Source of the DNA: Geoanaerobacter sp964528055
GTDB taxonomy: Bacteria > Desulfobacterota > Desulfuromonadia > Geobacterales > DSM-12255
DNA length: 64,000 nt
NCBI GenBank assembly: GCA_964528055.1
Contig: CAZGQM010000006.1
Location: forward strand, 1-64,000
Reading direction: 5' to 3'
Made by a program: the position numbers and the translations under genes. This document shows, one piece after another, positions 1 through 7,722 of the stretch (position 1 is its first letter; each line of letters opens with the position of its first letter). The notes beneath the pieces were generated by a model. That model searched no databases and had not been told where the DNA came from. It was given only the letters and a program-made list of their open reading frames with translations.

Positions 1-50
1 CGACCACTAGACCCCCAGTCTAGTGCGCTACCAGGCTGCGCTACGCACCG
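1..50 (-). tRNA. tRNA-Pro (anticodon GGG), partial
   Basis: The reverse strand from position 50 reads as the 5' part of a tRNA: acceptor strand CGGTGCG, a D stem GCGC/GCGC, then an anticodon arm with stem CTAGA/TCTAG and loop CTGGGGG. This gives anticodon GGG (Pro) with the normal T33. The T arm and 3' end lie outside the window. It starts only 9 nt after the merR stop codon, so it may be co-transcribed with the thrS-pheT-ihfA operon and cut out by RNase P. Confidence 0.9.
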
Positions 51-59
51 ATAATCAAT

Positions 60-422
60 CTATCCTTCCAATATCTGCTTGCAGATGAGCAGATCATTCT
101 TAATCTCCTGGAGGAGGGAGCTTACTTTAAACTCATTATCTGCAGATATAAGATCGGGTTCGAGAGGTTGATCTCCCGCACCCATTACAATTTTCCTGCG
201 AGCCCCTTCAATCGTCAATTTGTCAGTATACAGGAGCTCTTTAATTGTATTAACAAGTTCAAGGTCTTTAATTGAATAGAGCCGCTGGCCTGAAGTGCTC
301 TTCTTTGGCTTTAGCTGACGAAATTCGGTTTCCCAAAATCGAAGGACAGATGGTCTTAAAGAGGCCATCTGCGCTACCTCACCTATTTTGTAATACATCT
401 TATCGCAGAGACGGTCAGCCAT
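60..422 (-). CDS. MerR-family transcriptional regulator (small, HTH only)
   Basis: This is a 120-residue protein with an N-terminal winged-helix MerR DNA-binding domain. The visible pattern is YYKIGEVAQMASL, then VLRFWETEF and RLYSIKDLELV, which are the HTH, the wing and the start of the dimer helix. The C-terminal third is short and has no cysteine cluster or ligand domain, so the effector is unknown. This small type commonly sits directly after ihfA in Geobacter and related genomes (general knowledge). The ATG at 422 lies 10 nt after the ihfA stop. A TTG at 428 and an ATG at 398 are alternative starts; none has a strong ribosome-binding site, and translational coupling to ihfA is plausible. 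It is the last protein gene of the operon before tRNA-Pro. Confidence 0.85.
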   Translation of the reverse strand: MADRLCDKMYYKIGEVAQMASLRPSVLRFWETEFRQLKPKKSTSGQRLYSIKDLELVNTIKELLYTDKLTIEGARRKIVMGAGDQPLEPDLISADNEFKVSSLLQEIKNDLLICKQILEG

Positions 423-432
423 CTGCAATTGA

Positions 433-711
433 TCAACCGTTGTTTAAAGAAGCCTTGAGAACCTGGCTAGGTTTAAAGGTAAGAATCTTTCTTGCTATAA
501 TCGTTATTTCTTCGCCAGTCTGGGGGTTTCTCCCACGCCGGTCAGCCTTATTTTTGACAACAAAGTTACCGAATCCGGCTATCTTGATTTTATCCCCGGT
601 CTCCAGAGTTCCCTTGATAATATCAAAGACCAGTTCAACTAATTCGGCAGACTCCTTCTTTGAAAAGCCCACCTTCTCGTAAATTTTTTCAACGATGTCA
701 GCTTTGGTCAT
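433..711 (-). CDS. ihfA: Integration host factor, alpha subunit
   Basis: This 92-residue protein belongs to the HU/IHF family of DNA-bending proteins. It begins MTKADIVEKI, carries the dimer core and the GDKIKIAGFGNF strand, and has the beta-arm sequence RRGRNPQTGEEI with the intercalating proline. It ends in the FKPSQVLK helix. Its position after pheT is the classic place for ihfA, which supports the alpha-subunit call over HU. The start at 711 is preceded by GAGGTAGAT at good spacing. A longer in-frame extension to 777 has no such site and is not used. IHF binds specific sites as an alpha/beta heterodimer and would also help sigma54 promoters such as the pilA promoter in this window. Confidence 0.95.
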   Translation of the reverse strand: MTKADIVEKIYEKVGFSKKESAELVELVFDIIKGTLETGDKIKIAGFGNFVVKNKADRRGRNPQTGEEITIIARKILTFKPSQVLKASLNNG

Positions 712-803
712 ATCTACCTCTAAATTATCTAAGGATCTTGAATCATTCCGTAAACTAGCCGGGATGGTATATAGCACAGGGGAATATTATAATCAACCCC
801 TTT

Positions 804-3209
804 TTACCTGATAGATGCTCCCAATTTGTTAATCAGGGCAGTAATAACCCTTTGATGGAGAGCAGTCACTTCATCATCGGTCAATGTCCGATCGTTAAGG
901 CGATAACGGATCCGGATAGCAATGCTTTTTTGCCCACTCGGTACATGTTCACCTTTATAGAGATCAAAGAGCTGAATATCCTCAATTTCTTTGATCCGTA
1001 AGGCACTGATGCAATCGATAACATTCACTACCGGCAAATCATCAGCAAGTAGCATGGCAATGTCACGGGCCATTTCCGGATATTTGGATGGTGCTGCAAC
1101 GGTTATGCTCTCGGGTGTTTGATGCAAAAGCCGCTCTAAATCCAGCTCAAAATATAGAGCATGCTTATCAAGGGAAAAATTCTCCTGAACCGTCGGGTGA
1201 ATCTCTCCAAGAGAACCTATCCTATCTCCTCCACAGTAAACCGAGCAGGCCTTGCCCGGATGGTAATACGACTCGATATCACGGGACTCAAATGTCACCT
1301 TTTCTACCTTAAGAGCGTCTAGAATATTCTCGACCACACCCTTGGCATCGAAAAAATCTACCTGAGTCTTTTCCTGGTTCCACCCCTCGCAGTATCTGAG
1401 CCCTGAAAGTAGGCCACCAAGAATCAGGGGCTCAACAGGAGAATCATGTTCGGGAGTTACCAGGTAAACACGTCTAAGTTCAAAGATCCTCTGGTTGAAG
1501 ATCCTGAAGCTTGAATTCCGGGCAGCGGTCTCCAATAGACCTGGGAGAAGTGTAGTACGCATTACCGCGTGTTCATCAATCAAGGGGTTGAGAAGCTTGA
1601 CCTGCGTAGAGCGGTGATCGTCATGGGATAGAAGCAGTTTCTCTGATGCTGAAGTTGAACTGAAGCTAAAATTGACCACCTCGTTGAAACCATAGCTTAC
1701 CAGAAGGTTGCGGACACTCCGTTCCAACCGCAGATGATGTTGAGGCCAGTCAGGCAAAACCCTGGCCATCGGCATGGTAACGGGAATATTGTCATAACCG
1801 TGCATCCTTGCTATTTCTTCAATGAGATCGATCTCCCGATCGAGATCGACGCGGTAGGATGGTACCGTTACCATGAGGGTGTCGTTTTCTGCCTCCTCTA
1901 TCGTACACTCAAGGCTTACTAAAATGTCTTTGATCGTTGCAGGCAACAGCATAACTCCGAGCAGCTCAGCAACTCTGGCAGTACGTAATGGGATAATTCT
2001 CGGTGAAAAAGGGCTCGGGTAAACATCAATGGACCCCCTTGCAATGGTTCCTCCTGATAACTCGGCAATGAGTGCGGCTGCCCTGTCAAGGGCCGTTGGA
2101 ACAGCATCTATGTCTGCACCCCGCTCAAAACGATGAGACGATTCTGAGTGAATGCCCAACCGTTTGCTTGTCCGCCGTATGGCTGACGGGTCAAAATAGG
2201 CACTTTCAAGAAGGATGTTTCTGGTTGCATCGGAGATCTCTGAGTTCTCCCCCCCCATAATGCCTGCCAGGGCTACTGCTCTTCCGGCGTCACATATGGT
2301 GAGATCGTTTGAGGTCAGAATCCGATCCTGCCCGTCCAGAGTTGTAAATACTTCGTTGTCGGCAGATCGTTTAACCACAATCCGCCCTTCGAGCAGTTGG
2401 TCATGATCAAATGCATGGAGCGGGTGACCATACTCCATCAGTACATAGTTTGTAACATCCACCACATTATTTATGGAGCGCATTCCAACGGCCTTGAGCC
2501 GCTCCACAAGCCATGTCGGCGACGGACCAATGGTGCAGTCGGAGATATAACGTGCAGCGTAGCGCGGGCAAAGATCAGGTGAATCTATTTTTACCGACGC
2601 AAATTTCGTTATGTCCCCTGCACTGTCGGTTATTGCAACTTTCGGGTGCTTGACCTCCTTGCCGAGCTTTGCTGCAACCTCGCGGGCGATACCAAGCACG
2701 CTCAGGCAGTCAGAACGGTTAGGAGTCAGACCAATCTCGAATATCACATCCTTCATTCCAAGAGCGTCAAAAAGGGGAGTTCCAAGAGGGAGATCAGGGT
2801 GCAGCACCATAATGCCGGCTGAATCATCGGCAAGTCCCAGCTCCTTTTCCGAACAGAGCATGCCGCACGATTCCTCACCACGAATTTTCGAGCGTTTAAT
2901 CTTAAAGTCACCGGGGAGTACCGTCCCGATCTGGGCAAGTGCAACCCTATCCCCAGCCCTGAAATTCTGGGCACCACAGACTACATCCAGAATCTCGCTG
3001 CCGTTGTTGACCTTGCAAAGAGAGAGTTTGTCGGCATTCGGGTGCTGAGCTTTCTCCACCACCTCTGCAACCACGACACTGTCCATGCCTGCGAAGCATT
3101 CTTCGATTCGCTCCACCTCAAGGCCAAGCATGGTCAACATGTGGGCAAGCTCTGCAGGTACGAGGTCAACCTCGACGAATTCCTTCAACCAGTTATAGCT
3201 TATGATCAT
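804..3209 (-). CDS. pheT: Phenylalanine-tRNA ligase, beta subunit
   Basis: This 801-residue protein has the normal length for bacterial PheT. The order of domains is the N-terminal tRNA-binding fold (about residues 40-150), the B3/B4 editing domain (MRSINNVVDVTNYV near 243, with GHPLHAFD), the B5 domain (about 400-470), the catalytic-like core, and a C-terminal FDX-ACB anticodon-binding domain (YPEMARDIAMLL onward). With PheS it forms the alpha2beta2 enzyme that charges tRNA-Phe. It lies 54 nt after pheS in the same operon. The ATG at 3209 starts the family-typical MIISYNWLKEFV. Confidence 0.98.
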   Translation of the reverse strand: MIISYNWLKEFVEVDLVPAELAHMLTMLGLEVERIEECFAGMDSVVVAEVVEKAQHPNADKLSLCKVNNGSEILDVVCGAQNFRAGDRVALAQIGTVLPGDFKIKRSKIRGEESCGMLCSEKELGLADDSAGIMVLHPDLPLGTPLFDALGMKDVIFEIGLTPNRSDCLSVLGIAREVAAKLGKEVKHPKVAITDSAGDITKFASVKIDSPDLCPRYAARYISDCTIGPSPTWLVERLKAVGMRSINNVVDVTNYVLMEYGHPLHAFDHDQLLEGRIVVKRSADNEVFTTLDGQDRILTSNDLTICDAGRAVALAGIMGGENSEISDATRNILLESAYFDPSAIRRTSKRLGIHSESSHRFERGADIDAVPTALDRAAALIAELSGGTIARGSIDVYPSPFSPRIIPLRTARVAELLGVMLLPATIKDILVSLECTIEEAENDTLMVTVPSYRVDLDREIDLIEEIARMHGYDNIPVTMPMARVLPDWPQHHLRLERSVRNLLVSYGFNEVVNFSFSSTSASEKLLLSHDDHRSTQVKLLNPLIDEHAVMRTTLLPGLLETAARNSSFRIFNQRIFELRRVYLVTPEHDSPVEPLILGGLLSGLRYCEGWNQEKTQVDFFDAKGVVENILDALKVEKVTFESRDIESYYHPGKACSVYCGGDRIGSLGEIHPTVQENFSLDKHALYFELDLERLLHQTPESITVAAPSKYPEMARDIAMLLADDLPVVNVIDCISALRIKEIEDIQLFDLYKGEHVPSGQKSIAIRIRYRLNDRTLTDDEVTALHQRVITALINKLGASIR

Positions 3210-3263
3210 TGGCGTTTGCCTTCAAGTAGTAGTTCAAGAATCAATAAAAAAGTACCTAGTATT

Positions 3264-4286
3264 TCAGAATTGCCTCAAGAAGCGAAGATCGTTCTCAAAC
3301 AACAACCGCATGTCACTGATCCCGTACCTCAGCATTGCTATGCGTTCGATACCCATTCCGAAAGCAAAGCCGGTTACCGATTCCGGGTCGTACTCGACAT
3401 GCCTGAAAACTTCTGGATCAACCATCCCTGCTCCAAGAATCTCCAGCCAGCCTGACTGCTTGCAGACCCTGCAACCCTTCCCCTTGCAAATCACACAGGC
3501 GATATCAACCTCTGCTGAGGGTTCGGTAAATGGGAAGAAACTCGGCCGGAGACGGACTCCAACCCCCTTACCGAAATACTGTGTTACGAAAATGGTCAGT
3601 ATACCTTTCAAGTCAGCAAAGGTTATCCCTTTGTCCACCATGAAACCCTCAATCTGGTGAAACATGGGTGAATGGGTAGCGTCTGAGTCACACCGATAGA
3701 CAGTTCCAGGTGAAATAACCCGAACCGGCGGCGCATGCTTGAGCATGGTACGGATCTGCACCGGAGAGGTGTGAGTTCTCAAAAGGAGATTGTTTTCGAC
3801 AAAAAAGGTGTCCTGCATGTCACGTGCAGGATGGTCCTTGGGGAAATTAAGCGCCTCGAAGTTGTAGTAGTCCTGTTCGATCTCCGGGCCTTCAGCAACC
3901 TGAAAGCCGAGGCCGGCAAAAATCTCGCTGACCTCTTCGATCACAAGGGTAACCGGATGCTTGGAACCTTTTGCAAGCCTTCGCCCTGGAAGGGTGACAT
4001 CCAGCCGCTCACTCTTGAGCTTATCAGACTTGGCCCTGTTGCGAGTCTCCTCAGAGACCGAACAAATCCGCTCTTCAAGGAGGTCTCTAATGCTGTTAAC
4101 AACTTGACCAAGGAGTGGGCGCTCTTCAGGAGGGAGTGAGCCGATCCCTTTCAGTACTGAGGTCAGTTCGCCTTTCTTCCCTAGATACTTAATCCGGAAA
4201 TTCTGAAGTTCATCTTCGCTGCCAACTGAGGCAATTTCATCAAGAGCCTGTGAGCGGAGTTTTTCCAGTTGTTCGTTGATGGACAT
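3264..4286 (-). CDS. pheS: Phenylalanine-tRNA ligase, alpha subunit
   Basis: This 340-residue class II synthetase catalytic subunit is of typical length. It has an N-terminal coiled-coil that binds tRNA (about 1-90), then the class II core with motif 2 in the segment VYRCDSDATHSPMFHQIEG and motif 3 near the C terminus (GMGIERIAMLRYG). A CxxC pair region (CVICKGKGCRVCKQSG) lies in the core as in many PheS proteins. Expression is probably set by the strong hairpin and T-run located between rplT and this gene. Start MSINEQLEKLR at 4286. Confidence 0.98.
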   Translation of the reverse strand: MSINEQLEKLRSQALDEIASVGSEDELQNFRIKYLGKKGELTSVLKGIGSLPPEERPLLGQVVNSIRDLLEERICSVSEETRNRAKSDKLKSERLDVTLPGRRLAKGSKHPVTLVIEEVSEIFAGLGFQVAEGPEIEQDYYNFEALNFPKDHPARDMQDTFFVENNLLLRTHTSPVQIRTMLKHAPPVRVISPGTVYRCDSDATHSPMFHQIEGFMVDKGITFADLKGILTIFVTQYFGKGVGVRLRPSFFPFTEPSAEVDIACVICKGKGCRVCKQSGWLEILGAGMVDPEVFRHVEYDPESVTGFAFGMGIERIAMLRYGISDMRLLFENDLRFLRQF

Positions 4287-4299
4287 TTTATAAGCCTTT

Positions 4300-4353
4300 T
4301 TACAAAAAAAGGGAAATGAGAGCAGATCTCATTTCCCTTTTATCCGTGTTCAT
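4300..4353 (-). CDS. Possible 17-codon leader peptide of the pheST attenuator
   Basis: An ATG three bases after the rplT stop opens a 17-codon frame that runs through the whole terminator hairpin and stops at TAA. The predicted product is MNTDKREMRSALISLFL. It has one Phe codon near the end, far fewer than the E. coli PheM leader, and no visible ribosome-binding site, although coupling from rplT is possible. It could be a real attenuation peptide or chance. Listed because of its exact placement over the attenuator. Confidence 0.2.
   Translation of the reverse strand: MNTDKREMRSALISLFL
4304..4341 (-). terminator. Terminator/attenuator hairpin between rplT and pheS
   Basis: A perfect 15-bp inverted repeat (arms 4307-4321 and 4327-4341, 5-nt loop) is followed on the minus strand by an unbroken T-run. 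It sits inside the operon, before pheS. Known pheST operons place an attenuator here, so it probably lets only part of transcription continue into pheST-ihfA. Confidence 0.85.
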
Positions 4354-4356
4354 CTG

Positions 4357-4710
4357 CTAAATATTTGCTTTAGCCATGGCAGTTATAGCAGTAAACCCCT
4401 TAGGGTCAGAAACTGCAAGTTCAGCCATGATCTTTCGATCTATTGCGATATTTGCCAATTTCAAACCATGGATAAGCTTACTATATGTAAGTCCATTAAT
4501 GCGCGAGGCAGCATTAATTCGCGCAATCCATAGTACACGGAAATCGCGCTTCTTGACGCGTCGGTCACGGAATGCATAGTTAAGGGCGCGGTCTACTGCC
4601 TCGGTAGCGCTCCTGAACAATTTACTCCTTGCGCCGCGGTACCCCTTGGCGAGCTTTAAAACCTTATTTCTTCTTTGTCTCGCTTTAAATCCTCTTTTTA
4701 CGCGTGGCAT
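4357..4710 (-). CDS. rplT: 50S ribosomal protein L20
   Basis: This 117-residue, highly basic protein starts MPRVKRGFKARQRR and has the family-typical GYRGARSKLFRSA and YAFRDRRVKKRDFR segments. L20 binds 23S rRNA early in 50S assembly and, in several bacteria, represses its own operon by binding the leader RNA. The ATG follows an AAGGAGAAGCAG ribosome-binding site. It is preceded by a 152-bp gap with a hairpin and followed by the pheS attenuator. Confidence 0.98.
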   Translation of the reverse strand: MPRVKRGFKARQRRNKVLKLAKGYRGARSKLFRSATEAVDRALNYAFRDRRVKKRDFRVLWIARINAASRINGLTYSKLIHGLKLANIAIDRKIMAELAVSDPKGFTAITAMAKANI

Positions 4711-4807
4711 CTGCTTCTCCTTTTATGTCGTATTTAGCTGGATCCGCAAGGGGAGACGTTTCCTCACGGTTCACAACAACTTGGTGAAACGTACAAGGTG
4801 AATGAAT

Positions 4808-4839
4808 AAAGGTGAAAGGTTATATAACCCTTCACCTTT
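4808..4839 (-). promoter_or_regulatory. Hairpin in the rpmI-rplT gap
   Basis: Two 14-nt arms (4808-4821 and 4826-4839) pair with one mismatch around a 4-nt loop. Only a weak T-rich tract follows on the minus strand, so it is a poor terminator. It may be an RNA-processing or L20-binding element, or a weak attenuator. The role is inferred from position only. Confidence 0.4.
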
Positions 4840-4862
4840 TCCTCTGCACCCTACACATTTGA

Positions 4863-5060
4863 TTACATGTACGGAATTAATCTAGCGATGTTTTTATGGT
4901 CTACCGCCGCAACAATAGCACCCTTACGGAGATTGCGCTTATTCTTGGCAGTCTTTGAGGTCAGGATATGACTGGTGAAAGCATGGCTTCTCTTGATCTT
5001 TCCAGTGCCGGTCTTCTTGAAGCGCTTCGCTGCACCACGGTTGGTCTTCATTTTTGGCAT
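4863..5060 (-). CDS. rpmI: 50S ribosomal protein L35
   Basis: This 65-residue basic protein begins MPKMKTNRGAAKRFKKTG and carries the L35 signature with SHILTSKTAKNKRNLRKG. The length is normal. It follows infC by 25 nt with a good AAAGGAGATTTG ribosome-binding site, as in the conserved infC-rpmI-rplT order. A 152-bp gap separates it from rplT, which is wider than the other gaps in the operon. Confidence 0.97.
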   Translation of the reverse strand: MPKMKTNRGAAKRFKKTGTGKIKRSHAFTSHILTSKTAKNKRNLRKGAIVAAVDHKNIARLIPYM

Positions 5061-5085
5061 AACAAATCTCCTTTAATAAAATAAT

Positions 5086-5598
5086 CTATTTCTTAGGGGC
5101 GACAATCATATACATACTGCGCCCTTCCATTTTAGGCCTTACTTCAATTACTGCAACTTCCTGTAACTCTTCAGCAATCTTATCAAGTATAGCCAAGCCA
5201 AGATTGGTATGCGTTATCTCCCTTCCACGGAAAACCATGGTAATCTTAGCCTTGTTTCCCTCTTCCAGAAAACGCTTTACATGTTTGATTTTAAAATCGA
5301 GATCATGGTCATCAGTTTTGGGTCGAAGCTTCACCTCTTTAAGCTGCACCTGGACCTGTTTCTTCTTGGCCTCCTGAAGCTTTTTACTCTGTTGATATTT
5401 AAACTTGCCAAAATCCATGATGCGACAGACTGGAGGAACGGCGGTTGGAGAGACTTCAACAAGATCCAACTCTTTTTCTGCCGCCATTGCCATGGCTTCG
5501 CTCAGAGAAAGCACACCGATCTGCTCGCTTTCCGGGCCGATAACCCTTACTTCACGAGCTCTGATGGCCTGATTGATGTTTACGGTAGGTTTAGCTAT
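5086..5598 (-). CDS. infC: Translation initiation factor IF-3, rare ATA start
   Basis: IF-3 binds the 30S subunit and checks the start codon and the initiator tRNA. The 170-residue reading includes the whole N domain only if translation begins at ATA (5596-5598). The sequence then runs AKPTVNINQAIRAREVRVIG, the conserved IF-3 beginning. The first ATG/GTG/TTG in frame lies 28 or so codons later and would remove that part. The C domain ends in MEGRSMYMIVAPKK. A strong GGAGG site sits 7 nt before the ATA and overlaps the thrS stop codon. Rare starts on infC let IF-3 repress its own synthesis in known cases (AUU in E. coli). Confidence 0.93.
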   Translation of the reverse strand: MAKPTVNINQAIRAREVRVIGPESEQIGVLSLSEAMAMAAEKELDLVEVSPTAVPPVCRIMDFGKFKYQQSKKLQEAKKKQVQVQLKEVKLRPKTDDHDLDFKIKHVKRFLEEGNKAKITMVFRGREITHTNLGLAILDKIAEELQEVAVIEVRPKMEGRSMYMIVAPKK

Positions 5599-5610
5599 GG
5601 TGCCACCTCC
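5596..5610 (-). promoter_or_regulatory. infC ribosome-binding site and ATA start codon
   Basis: On the minus strand the sequence reads TAGGAGGTGGCACCATA: the thrS stop TAG shares its last base with the GGAGG Shine-Dalgarno, which is 7 nt from ATA. No ATG, GTG or TTG lies at usable spacing, so the strong site fixes ATA as the start. Confidence 0.85.
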
Positions 5611-7517
5611 TAATTAAATCTTGCCGATTCATCGGCAATATGATCTGCAAATTCTACAGGGCTCATGGCATCAAGGTTGTTGCCATCGCGAAAACGCGGA
5701 GTTACTGTACAGGTCTCGACCTCACGATCACCGATGATCAGCATGTAAGGGGCCTTCTGTAACTGCGCTTCCCTGATCTTGAACCCAAGCTTTTCGTTTC
5801 GGAAATCCTTTTGTGTACGGACACCTGCAGCACGAAGTGTGTCATAAACCTTTTCTGCGTAAGGCTGCTGTTTGTCGGTTACTGTCATGACAACTGCCTG
5901 TACAGGGGATAGCCAGACAGGAAAATTGCCGGCAAAGTGTTCAATGAGCACTCCGATGAATCGTTCGATCGACCCAAGAATAACCCTGTGAACCATTACA
6001 GGTCGCTTACGCTCACCGTTTGCATCAACGTAGGTCAGGTCAAACCGCTCTGGTAGCGTAAAATCGCACTGGATTGTAGCACACTGCCACCTCCTGTCAA
6101 GCGAATCACGCAGCTTAATATCGATCTTGGGCCCGTAGAAGGCGCCGTCGCCCTCATTGATCTCGAAATTTCGCCCACTGTCCTTAAGTGCCCCGAGAAG
6201 AGCATTGGTTGCTCGCTCCCAGTCCTCATCCGACCCGATTGACTTCTCTGGGCGAGTGGAGAGTTCCATCTCGTACTCAAAACCAAACATCCCCATTACA
6301 TCATTAACGAAAGCTATAACCTCTTTTATCTCGTCGTCCAGCTGTTCAGGGGTACAGAGTATATGTGCATCATCCTGGGTAAAACAGCGTACTCGCAGCA
6401 GGCCGTGTAGGACTCCTGCGCGTTCGTGACGGTGAACGGTTCCCAGTTCGAAAAAGCGTAACGGCAAATCGCGATAGCTCCTGAGCTGTGATTTGTATAT
6501 CATCATGTGGGCCAGACAGTTCATCGGCTTAATGCCGAACCCCTGCCCTTCCACCTCTGTGAAATACATATTCTCGCGATAATTTTCGTAATGTCCGGAA
6601 CGTTGCCAGAGCTCTGTCTTCAGAATCTGCGGACCAACAACAATGTCGTAGTCCCTCTTCAGATGCTCCTTGCGCTCGAAATCCTCAATAATAGTCCTGA
6701 GCATTGCACCCTTAGGGTGCCAGATAACCAGGCCTGCGCCAACCTCTTCCGAAAAAGAGAACAGATCCAGCTCTCTACCAAGTTTTCGATGATCACGACG
6801 CTTTGCCTCTTCTAGGCGCTCAAGATAAGCATCCAGTTCCTTCTTGTCGGCAAACGCGGTGCCGTAAACCCGTTGCAGCATCCGGTTTTTTTCATCGCCA
6901 CGCCAGTAGGCCCCAGCAATGGAGGTAATCTTGAAAGCCTTGCACCAGGATGTCGACGGCAGATGAGGACCCCGACAGAGATCCACGAAATCATTCTGGC
7001 GATAAAGTGAGACAGTATCGGCGTCAAGAGCATTGATTATCTCGACCTTGTAACCTTCTCCCATATCGCTGAAAAGTTTTACCGCATCGGCCTTGGAGAG
7101 TTCTTCCCGGTAGATAGAGATATTGGCTTTGGCCAGCTCCCCCATCTTCTTCTCGATCTTTTCAAGGTCATCAGGAGTGAAAGGGTGTTCAACATCGAAA
7201 TCGTAGTAAAAACCGGTTTCGATCGCCGGACCGATTGTCACTTTTGCCGCAGGGAACAGGTTTTTTACCGCCTGAGCCATAAGATGGGAAGTGGAATGCC
7301 TGATGATCTCAAGAGCTTCAGGGCTCTTTTCGGTTACTATCGCAACCTGTGCGCCATCGATGAGCGGAGCATATACGTCAACCAGTTCGCCGTTAATCTT
7401 GCCGGCGATGGCAGCCTTAGCCAGTCCGGCACCGATTGAAGTGGCAAGATCGCGCACAGTAGAGCCAGCGGGGAGTGTCCGACTTGAACCGTCTGGTAGC
7501 GTTACAGTCATTTCCAT
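5610..7517 (-). CDS. thrS: Threonine-tRNA ligase
   Basis: This 635-residue protein has the full bacterial ThrRS layout. An N-terminal TGS domain (about 1-65) is followed by the editing domain with HxxxH (H74, H78) and a downstream DLCRGPH segment. The class II catalytic core has KPMNCLAHMM (zinc cysteine) and the motif 2 region FELGTVHRHERAG, and a C-terminal anticodon-binding domain ends the protein. I chose the ATG at 7517 because AAGGGG precedes it at good spacing; the frame is open to 7544 and another ATG lies two codons on. It is the first protein gene after tRNA-Val and the operon promoter. Confidence 0.97.
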   Translation of the reverse strand: MEMTVTLPDGSSRTLPAGSTVRDLATSIGAGLAKAAIAGKINGELVDVYAPLIDGAQVAIVTEKSPEALEIIRHSTSHLMAQAVKNLFPAAKVTIGPAIETGFYYDFDVEHPFTPDDLEKIEKKMGELAKANISIYREELSKADAVKLFSDMGEGYKVEIINALDADTVSLYRQNDFVDLCRGPHLPSTSWCKAFKITSIAGAYWRGDEKNRMLQRVYGTAFADKKELDAYLERLEEAKRRDHRKLGRELDLFSFSEEVGAGLVIWHPKGAMLRTIIEDFERKEHLKRDYDIVVGPQILKTELWQRSGHYENYRENMYFTEVEGQGFGIKPMNCLAHMMIYKSQLRSYRDLPLRFFELGTVHRHERAGVLHGLLRVRCFTQDDAHILCTPEQLDDEIKEVIAFVNDVMGMFGFEYEMELSTRPEKSIGSDEDWERATNALLGALKDSGRNFEINEGDGAFYGPKIDIKLRDSLDRRWQCATIQCDFTLPERFDLTYVDANGERKRPVMVHRVILGSIERFIGVLIEHFAGNFPVWLSPVQAVVMTVTDKQQPYAEKVYDTLRAAGVRTQKDFRNEKLGFKIREAQLQKAPYMLIIGDREVETCTVTPRFRDGNNLDAMSPVEFADHIADESARFN

Positions 7518-7534
7518 CAACAGCCCCTTAACAG

Positions 7535-7558
7535 AAAGAGGCATCGAATCCGATGCCC
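7535..7558 (-). terminator. Hairpin between tRNA-Val and thrS
   Basis: Arms 7537-7546 and 7551-7560 pair over about 10 bp with one mismatch, with loop AATC, followed on the minus strand by TTTCTG. It lies just after tRNA-Val and ends about 18 nt before thrS. It may be a partial terminator or a leader element that tunes thrS. The short T-run makes it weak. Confidence 0.5.
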
Positions 7559-7584
7559 CTGTCTCGTACTACGACATGAATGCA

Positions 7585-7659
7585 TGGTAGGCGCGGGCGG
7601 TTTCGAACCGCCGACCCCTAGCGTGTCGAGCTAGTGCTCTACCCCTGAGCTACGCGCCT
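7585..7659 (-). tRNA. tRNA-Val (anticodon GAC by structure)
   Basis: The cloverleaf is complete: acceptor AGGCGCG/CGCGCCT, D stem GCTC/GAGC, anticodon stem CTAGC/GCTAG, T stem GGCGG/CCGCC with loop TTCGAAA, and an encoded CCA end. The anticodon loop reads TCGACAC, so position 34-36 is GAC (Val). Position 33 would then be C and not the near-universal T, which is unusual. It begins about 18 nt downstream of a good promoter and precedes thrS. Confidence 0.9.
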
Positions 7660-7676
7660 GTAAGCAAAACAGGGTG

Positions 7677-7706
7677 ATTATTAACAATGGTTGTCCCTGA
7701 TGTCAA
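7677..7706 (-). promoter_or_regulatory. Sigma70-type promoter for tRNA-Val and the thrS operon
   Basis: A perfect -35 TTGACA (7701-7706) is separated by 18 bp from AATAAT (7677-7682), a 5/6 match to the -10 box. The predicted start lies just before the mature tRNA 5' end. Confidence 0.75.
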
Positions 7707-7722
7707 GCAAATTGTTAGACAG

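Noticed and set aside
2611..3048. Long plus-strand frame inside pheT
   Set aside because: It lies antisense to a certain gene and has no recognisable domain or ribosome-binding site; its length follows from codon bias on the other strand.
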